DNA from: Ottowia massiliensis
Lineage (GTDB): Bacteria; Pseudomonadota; Gammaproteobacteria; Burkholderiales; Burkholderiaceae_C
NCBI RefSeq assembly: GCF_900240305.1
Contig: NZ_LT964854.1
Location: 2,666,001-2,730,000 of the forward strand
Reading direction: 5' to 3'
Length of the DNA stretch: 64,000 nt
The notes beneath the pieces were generated by a model, which worked only from the letters and a program-made list of their open reading frames with translations, was not told where the DNA came from and searched no databases. Positions 59,502 to 64,000 of this stretch are shown one piece after another (the stretch's first letter is position 1; every line of letters starts with the position of its first letter). The position numbers were made by a program, and so were the translations under genes.

Positions 59502-59720
59502 GATCACCTGGCGCAAGCGCTGCAAAGGCCGCCCATTGCCATTTACGGGCCGCCTGCGCCCATTCGCAAGCTGGCCTGGTGCAGCGGCGGCGCGCAAGGC
59601 TTTTTTGAAGGCGCCATTGCGGCGGGGGGCGATGCCCTCATCACGGGGGAAATCTCCCAACCCCAGGCCCATCTGGCGCGCGAGGGCGGCGGGGCCCTTT
59701 TCGCCCGCGGGCCCCCCCCC
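59502..59720 (+). pseudogene. Nif3-like (YbgI) dinuclear-metal protein fragment, misplaced
   Basis: The frame from 59508 reads LAQALQRPPIAIYGPPAPIR, then KLAWCSGGAQGFFEGAI and GGDALITGEISQPQAHLARE. This corresponds to the middle of NIF3/YbgI proteins (WC.GGAQGF......GAD..(L/I)TGE.SE...H.ARE). Both ends are abrupt: an N on the left and poly-C on the right. The normal gene would be about 250 residues and lie elsewhere, so a chimeric join is the likely explanation. Confidence 0.7.
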
Positions 59721-59750
59721 CCCCCGCGCCACGGCGCCCCCCCCCCCCCC
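59711..59750. repeat. Two 14-base poly-C runs
   Basis: Two runs of 14 C flank GCGCCACGGCG within 40 bases, between the Nif3-like piece and the body of ygfZ. Nothing else in the window looks like this. It most likely reflects low-quality sequence at a join. Confidence 0.85.
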
Positions 59751-60778
59751 GTCCACGGCGTGCTGCGCGCCAGCGGCGAAGACGCCGCCAAATTCCTGCA
59801 AGCGCAACTCACGCAAGACGTGCTTGAAATGCGCCCCGGCGGCCCCGCCCGCCTGGCTGCCTTCTGCACCCCGAAGGGGCGCATGAGCGCCAGCTTCATC
59901 ATCACCCGCCCCGCCGAAAACGAATTCCTGCTGGTCTGCTCGCGCGAACTCATCGCGGGCCTGGTCAAGCGCCTGTCGCTGTTCGTGATGCGCGCCAAGG
60001 TGAAGATCACCGACGCCAGCAGCGCCATCGCCTGCCACGGCCTGATTGGCGCGGCCGCCATCGCCGCCGCCCAAACAACGATTCAGGCTGCCGCGCCTGC
60101 CGATGCGGCTTCGCCCGAAGGCCAGGCGGCAAGCGGCCTGCCGCCCTTGCCCCAGCTGGCCGAGCTGCCCCCTGCATGCGGCCTGCCCCGCGCCCTCTGG
60201 CTGGCCCCCGCTGGCGCGAGCGCCCCGGCTGCCTCGGCCCTGTCTGAAAACGACTGGCTGGCCGCCGAAGTGCTGGCGGGCGTGGCCCGCATCACCAGCG
60301 CCACGGCAGGCGCTTTCGTGCCGCAAATGCTCAATTACGAAAGCGTGGGCGGCGTGCACTTTCACAAAGGCTGCTACCCGGGGCAGGAAGTGGTGGCCCG
60401 CAGCCAGTTTCGCGGCGTCATCAAGCGCCGCGCCTTCGTCGCCCATTGCGCCGCCGCCGTGCAGACGGGGCAGGAAATCTTCGTCGGCAGCGACGATCAG
60501 CCCGCCGGCCTGATCGCCCTGGCCGCTGCCGCGCCTGGCGGCGGCAGCCTCGTCATCGCGGGCCTGCAAATCGCCGCCGCCCTGGGCAGCGAGCCGCTGC
60601 ACGCCGGCAGCCCCGGCGGCCCCCGGCTCGAGGGCCTGCACATTCCCTATGAGCTGGCGCACGATATTTGATTGAGGGAAGGGAGCCAGCCCCGGCCAGC
60701 CCATGAGCAGCCGCAGGCGCACCTGAACGGATAAAACCGCGCCTTCGGGTTGGCCCCACCAGCCAGAACGCATTAAAA

Positions 60779-60859
60779 GAGGAGCAAATCCAAAGGGGTT
60801 GGAATGCCTCTCTGCGCAGTTTCCACTAGGACGCAGCGCTATGGATTAAGGAGCGAAAT
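60779..60859 (+). repeat. Family-A dispersed repeat, copy 14
   Basis: GAGGAGCAAATCCAAAGGGG at the left, GTTTCCACTAGGACGCAGCG in the core, AAGGAGCGAAATT at the right. It lies in the convergent gap ygfZ/thermonuclease. Confidence 0.9.
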
Positions 60860-60884
60860 TGCTGAACGCCCGGTTTTGGTTTTA

Positions 60885-61421
60885 TTAACGTTCGGCCCGC
60901 GTGCAAGGTCCATGGCGGCGTCTGAAATCGGCAGGGCGCTCGGGTTCAGCGGCGTGGGCGAAAACACCCTGGCGCGCTTGGCGTGCGGCGGCTTCTTGCT
61001 CGGCATAGGGGCCTCGGCCTCGTCCATAAGACCAGGCCCAGCCTTGGCGCGCCATGCGGGCGGCCACGTCTTCACCGCCTTTGTCGCGCAGGCGCACGGT
61101 GGCAAGCGAGCGGCCCCAGCCATCGCGCGCATGGGTTTGCACGCTCACGCGCTGGTTCAGCGCCAGGGCGATGAGCGCCTGCCGTGCTTGCGCACCACCG
61201 CTTTGGCAGCTTTCGGGCGCATCTACGCCTTGCAGGCGCAGCTTTCGAGCACGTTCGCCCGCATCGGGGCGCACCCAAAGCGTGTCGCCATCCGTCACCC
61301 ACATGACCGTGCCTTGCCAGACATCGGCTCGGGCGCAAGTGGCAGCCAGCAGCAGAAAGGCAGCGGCAAGAAAGCGAGGGAGAGAAAAAGGCAAGAGGAA
61401 AGGGCGCGGCAAAAGCATCAT
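60885..61421 (-). CDS. Secreted thermonuclease (SNase family)
   Basis: 178 residues from ATG at 61421 (MMLLPRPFLLPF). Signal peptide ending AATCARA; mature start DVWQGTVMWVTDGDTLWV. The staphylococcal nuclease motifs are present: VTDGDTLWVRPDAG (calcium-type acidic residues), LRLQGVDAPESCQ with the catalytic-type arginine and acidic residues, and HARDGWGRSLATVRL. The C-terminal helix ends FAHAAEPERPADFRRR. It would degrade DNA or RNA in the periplasm or outside. It is monocistronic. Confidence 0.87.
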   Translation of the reverse strand: MMLLPRPFLLPFSLPRFLAAAFLLLAATCARADVWQGTVMWVTDGDTLWVRPDAGERARKLRLQGVDAPESCQSGGAQARQALIALALNQRVSVQTHARDGWGRSLATVRLRDKGGEDVAARMARQGWAWSYGRGRGPYAEQEAAARQARQGVFAHAAEPERPADFRRRHGPCTRAER

Positions 61422-61540
61422 GGCGTGAGGCGGGCAATGAAAACATGCGCTGCGAACAACGCCCCCGCATTGTCTGAGGCCATGAGGCGCTTGCGCCCTT
61501 TGGCTCATATCCGCGCCGCCCCTTTTGAAACGCTCTTCAA

Positions 61541-61705
61541 GAACCTGTTCGCAATCTGTCCGTGGGCGCAAACAGCGCGGACTCGGGTGGGCTGCGGCGT
61601 TGCAAACGCCTCGCCGGGCTGCAAGACCCGCCTGCGGTTTGCGCCTGACAGTTCATCCCGGTTCCCGATCTTGTGCTCCTCACGGCCAGATCATGAACAG
61701 GTTCT
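61541..61705. repeat. Family-B dispersed repeat, copy 4
   Basis: 165 bp. Left end GAACCTGTTCGCAATCTGTC, right end the reverse complement of GAACCTGTTCATGATCTGGC. Inner blocks shared with copy 1 are TCTGTCCGTGGG near the left and GCGGTTTGCGCC-like sequence near the middle. Confidence 0.75.
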
Positions 61706-61769
61706 AACCACTCGCCACGCTCCGCCACGCAGACAGTGGCCTTCAGACTGGCTCCTTCTGCATCAGAAA

Positions 61770-61850
61770 CAGAAGCAAATTTGAGGGGGATCAAAATGCC
61801 GTTTCCGCTGGTTTTACCAGGACATCCTGCTATTGATACAGAAGCAAGAA
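61770..61850 (+). repeat. Family-A dispersed repeat, copy 15
   Basis: Diverged member: CAGAAGCAAATTTGAGGGGG, then TTTTACCAGGACATCCTGCT, ending TACAGAAGCAAG. The GGAGC of other copies is GAAGC here at both ends. Confidence 0.8.
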
Positions 61851-62031
61851 AACGCCCTGCCCTCTTTTCCCTGTGCAGTCCGGCCTTGTGCATCGCTCCC
61901 TTCGTTTAGTGCGGAATCCACAGTCATCGCGGCAAGTGCGTCAGCGGCAGGTAAAAAAAGCGGGCGCCTGCTGCGCCCGCGTGTCACTTTTCAGGCGGCC
62001 CGGAATCTGCGGCGGGCCGCCGTTTGCCGTT

Positions 62032-63516
62032 TCAGTGCCGCAAATCGGCTGGCAGCAGGCGCACGCCAGGCAGCTCGGGCCGCTGGAAGTCCATATCGAT
62101 GCCGCCTGCCGCAGCTTGCGGCAGCGGCTCTTGTGCGGCTTCGGCAGATTTGGCCGGGCAGCTTCCGGTCTGGATGTGGTGCAGCGCGGCGGCCAGCAGG
62201 CCCTCTGCCGCGTCGCCCCGCTCATGGCTCAAGTCATCCGCCACGGCGCAGGTGGGCGCAAAGCCGTCGGTGTAGCCGCCATAGCCCACTTCGTTGGCCA
62301 TTTCGACTTCGATGGCGGCGATGGCCTTGCCGCAGTTCTTGCGTTCAATGAAGCCATAGGGCTTGCCGCAGGTGGTGGAGCCGATGAGCACCACTTCCAC
62401 GCCAGCGCCGCGCAGGCCGTTGATGGTGGCTTCGCTGGCCGAACACGTCCAGCCCGTGGCCAGCACGTACACGCGCGGCAGGCTCAGCTGCGGCAGGGCG
62501 CTGCCAACAGCGTGAGTGCCGCCATCCGAATTGGCGCCCACTTGGGTGGTGAAGGGCACCACGCCCTGACGCGTGGCTTCCTGGCGCTTGTCGTTGTATT
62601 TCATGCGCACGAATGCCTTGCCTTGCACGCGGCTGCCGCCCAGCATGGAAGCCAGCGACCAGGCCTGATACATCCACCCGCCACCGTTGTAGCGCAGATC
62701 CAGCACCACGTCGCTGATGCCTTGCCGCTGCAAGGCTGAGAGGGTGTCGATGAGGCGGTCCTGCCCGTTGTCAATCTCATAGGTGTTGAACTGCACGTAG
62801 CCCACCTGGCGGCCGCCCGCCTGCACCACTTTGGATAGCGGCAGCGGGTCTTCCACAACGTTTGCGGCGCGCAGCGTGATTTCGCGCTCGGCAGACGTTG
62901 GCGTATCGCGCACGGTGAAGGTCACGCTCGCTCCTGTGGGCGGCCTGTACCAGGAAAGGTAAGTGGCCGCCAGCACGTTCACCAGCTGCGCCCCACGCTT
63001 GAGGCCCGCGCGCTCGGCAGGCGAATCTTTGAGCACGTAGGCCACGCGCCGGGGCTGGCTCTCCGTCCAGTACACGCCGTAAGAAGGGCCGGAAGGAGAG
63101 CGCTTTTCGTTATCTTGCAGCGTGCGGATGTAGCTGAAGCGGTCCTTGGGCTTGCCGCTGTGGTCAAGCGTTGCGATCCGCAGGCTGTTGAAATAGTCTT
63201 CCACCGTGCCGGTGACGTTGGCAGCGCTGTCACGGATTTCGCTGTACCACAGATAAATCTCGTCCATGTGCGAGCGGATGAACCGGCGCTCGCCGTCGGC
63301 CGTGCATACGTTGGCCAAGGTTTCGGAGGGCGGAAATTGCTGCGTGCCGGGCGTCGGCGTTGTCGTGGGGGTTGGCGTCGGCGTAGGCCTTGGCGTTGGT
63401 GTTGGCCTTGGTGTAGGCGTGGATGTAGGGCCTGGCGCGGGGGCGTCGCCATCGCCGCCGCCACAGGCGGCCAGCGCCAAAGCCAGCACCAGCGGGCTTG
63501 CGAATCGCAATTGCAT
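62032..63516 (-). CDS. S41-family (C-terminal processing type) peptidase lipoprotein
   Basis: 494 residues from ATG at 63516, with AAGGAGAAGA upstream. Signal LALALAACGGG with lipobox LAAC, then a Pro/Thr-rich linker (PTPRPTPTPRPTPTP-like, about residues 30-57). An N-terminal helical part (MDEIYLWYSEI) is followed by a PDZ-like domain (VAYVLKDSPAERAGLKRG) and the tail-specific protease core with DVVLDLRYNGGGWMYQAW, the catalytic-type serine in LATGWTCSASEATINGL and the lysine region GSTTCGKPYGF. It probably acts in the cell envelope; the substrate is unknown. Confidence 0.85.
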   Translation of the reverse strand: MQLRFASPLVLALALAACGGGDGDAPAPGPTSTPTPRPTPTPRPTPTPTPTTTPTPGTQQFPPSETLANVCTADGERRFIRSHMDEIYLWYSEIRDSAANVTGTVEDYFNSLRIATLDHSGKPKDRFSYIRTLQDNEKRSPSGPSYGVYWTESQPRRVAYVLKDSPAERAGLKRGAQLVNVLAATYLSWYRPPTGASVTFTVRDTPTSAEREITLRAANVVEDPLPLSKVVQAGGRQVGYVQFNTYEIDNGQDRLIDTLSALQRQGISDVVLDLRYNGGGWMYQAWSLASMLGGSRVQGKAFVRMKYNDKRQEATRQGVVPFTTQVGANSDGGTHAVGSALPQLSLPRVYVLATGWTCSASEATINGLRGAGVEVVLIGSTTCGKPYGFIERKNCGKAIAAIEVEMANEVGYGGYTDGFAPTCAVADDLSHERGDAAEGLLAAALHHIQTGSCPAKSAEAAQEPLPQAAAGGIDMDFQRPELPGVRLLPADLRH

Positions 63517-63950
63517 CTTCTTCTCCTTGAGTGCAAAAAAAGCGACTTTAACGGCAGATTTGCCGCTTTTCATGCCAAATGCATTGATTTCGCCAAGATT
63601 TGCAAATCATCAATCATCGTTACGAGGCGCCCTCACACTCGCCGCGCCTAGCTGCAGCAGCGCCAAATAAGTGAAACCGCTCAGATACGTGATGACAAGA
63701 AAGGTCTGCGCGCACATGCTGGTCAGTCGTTCTCATGCGCCAGACTGCGCGGAGCTGATCCGTTGCGCTACGGCTCTGTAGAGGATTTCATCGATCAGCA
63801 TCAACCACGACACCAGCAGCTCCACGCTAAAAGCCCGCTCCCGGCCGCTGGCGCAAAAGCTCGCGCTCTCTGCCCCAAAGCCCGGTTCCGGGCAAAAAAA
63901 TGCCCCGGCCAAAGGCGCGGGGCACAAGCAGAAAAACAGAGACGCAGGCT
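63517..63950. other. Intergenic region with no supported gene
   Basis: A 35-residue hydrophobic frame (MCAQTFLVITYLSG, minus, about 63608-63719) and a 73-residue frame (63733-63954, minus) exist, but neither has a convincing ribosome site or family. A terminator for the gene at the right edge lies at 63893-63924. Confidence 0.4.
63893..63924 (-). terminator. Rho-independent terminator of the right-edge gene
   Basis: On the minus strand TGCCCCG pairs with CGGGGCA around a 10-base loop and is followed by TTTTTTT, about 27 bases past the stop of the partial gene. Confidence 0.8.
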
Positions 63951-64000
63951 TCACGCGCGCTTTTTGCGCCGCCGCCAGGCTGCCGCACCGCCCAGCAGGC
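63951..64000 (-). CDS. C-terminus of a protein with IPTL/PEP-CTERM-like sorting tail (partial)
   Basis: Only the last 15 codons are in the window: LLGGAAAWRRRKKRA and a TGA. A small hydrophobic end followed by a run of Arg and Lys is what IPTL-CTERM and PEP-CTERM sorting signals look like in betaproteobacteria, where an exosortase-type enzyme cuts the protein at the membrane. The PEP or IPTL motif itself would lie outside the window, so the call is tentative. Confidence 0.45.
   Translation of the reverse strand, partial: LLGGAAAWRRRKKRA

Larger units (their letters stand above)
59453..60671 (+). pseudogene. ygfZ: Folate-binding protein YgfZ, interrupted in the assembly
   Basis: Acts in iron-sulphur cluster maintenance through folate binding. 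The start MTAPAPQIPSAPPARL (59453-59500) is followed by an N at 59501, a piece of another gene and two poly-C runs. The body continues from 59751: VHGVLRASGEDAAKFLQAQL, FCTPKGRMSASFII, and the signature KGCYPGQEVVARSQFRG (60369 onward), ending YELAHDI. The body is intact and complete. The 250 bases inside are probably an assembly error, so the real gene may be whole and about 300 residues long. Confidence 0.8.
61422..62031. other. Gap with one family-B and one family-A repeat
   Basis: No gene is evident. It holds a family-B repeat at 61541-61705 and a family-A repeat at 61770-61850 in succession. Left of these the thermonuclease promoter is expected, but I see no clear boxes. Confidence 0.5.

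Noticed and set aside
63733..63954. 73-codon minus-strand frame near the right edge
   Set aside because: It overlaps the terminator and the tail of the partial gene and has no family or ribosome site.

Overview
The window is a high-GC chromosomal stretch from a betaproteobacterium, most likely a member of the Comamonadaceae (Burkholderiales). This rests on the conserved gene neighbourhoods (pcnB-folK with a HAD phosphatase, hda and purM; ygfZ divergent from mltG-tmk-holB-pilZ), on protein similarity remembered from that family, and on the tmRNA tag ANDERFALAA. The genus cannot be fixed from the sequence alone. Two single N positions (30808 and 59501) show that this is a draft assembly, and both sit at suspicious junctions.

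Layout. Bases 1-6750 are an AT-richer accessory island read mainly from the minus strand. It holds three decayed 3' fragments of an Rhs (YD-repeat) toxin gene, each with its own short C-terminal tip and small orphan genes that look like immunity proteins. Part of it is framed by a duplicated ~300-bp segment. Bases 6850-20700 are core: a C92-type cysteine hydrolase, a lipoprotein, ppsA, a P1 peptidase, the folK/pcnB/HAD/hda cluster, purM, mpl, and accBC. Bases 20829-24695 carry a conserved hypothetical gene divergent from a probable Fur-controlled iron-chelate ABC importer. Bases 24910-27839 form a three-gene cassette (halogenase-like flavoprotein, acyltransferase, glycosyltransferase). Bases 27954-39482 hold mltB, a nitroreductase, pncA, a broken ruvC, polA, a Crp/Fnr regulator, Mn-type sod, an AraC regulator, and mlaD/mlaE. 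A lipoprotein and the tmRNA gene ssrA follow. Downstream of ssrA are remnants of an IS5-type transposase, comF and a bioC-like gene.

Bases 42145-50170 are a second accessory block: a type I secretion ABC exporter run together with half a TolC, and a large RTX protein with a proline-rich linker and eight IHNHKGPW-type repeats. Around its N-terminus are tandem, decayed copies of an N-terminal domain plus small membrane proteins. Bases 50841-55513 are a methionine importer metN-metI followed by three metQ paralogues. Bases 55953-60671 are pilZ-holB-tmk-mltG and a divergent, interrupted ygfZ. A thermonuclease and an S41-protease lipoprotein close the window, and a protein with an IPTL-CTERM-like tail runs off the right edge.

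The whole window is sprinkled with two families of short dispersed repeats. Family A (about 80 bp, 15 copies found by eye) has nearly the same 10-mer at both ends and the core CACTAGGAC. Family B (about 95-170 bp, five copies) has imperfect terminal inverted repeats of the type GAACCTGTTCA. They lie between genes, often in convergent gaps, and occasionally inside operons.
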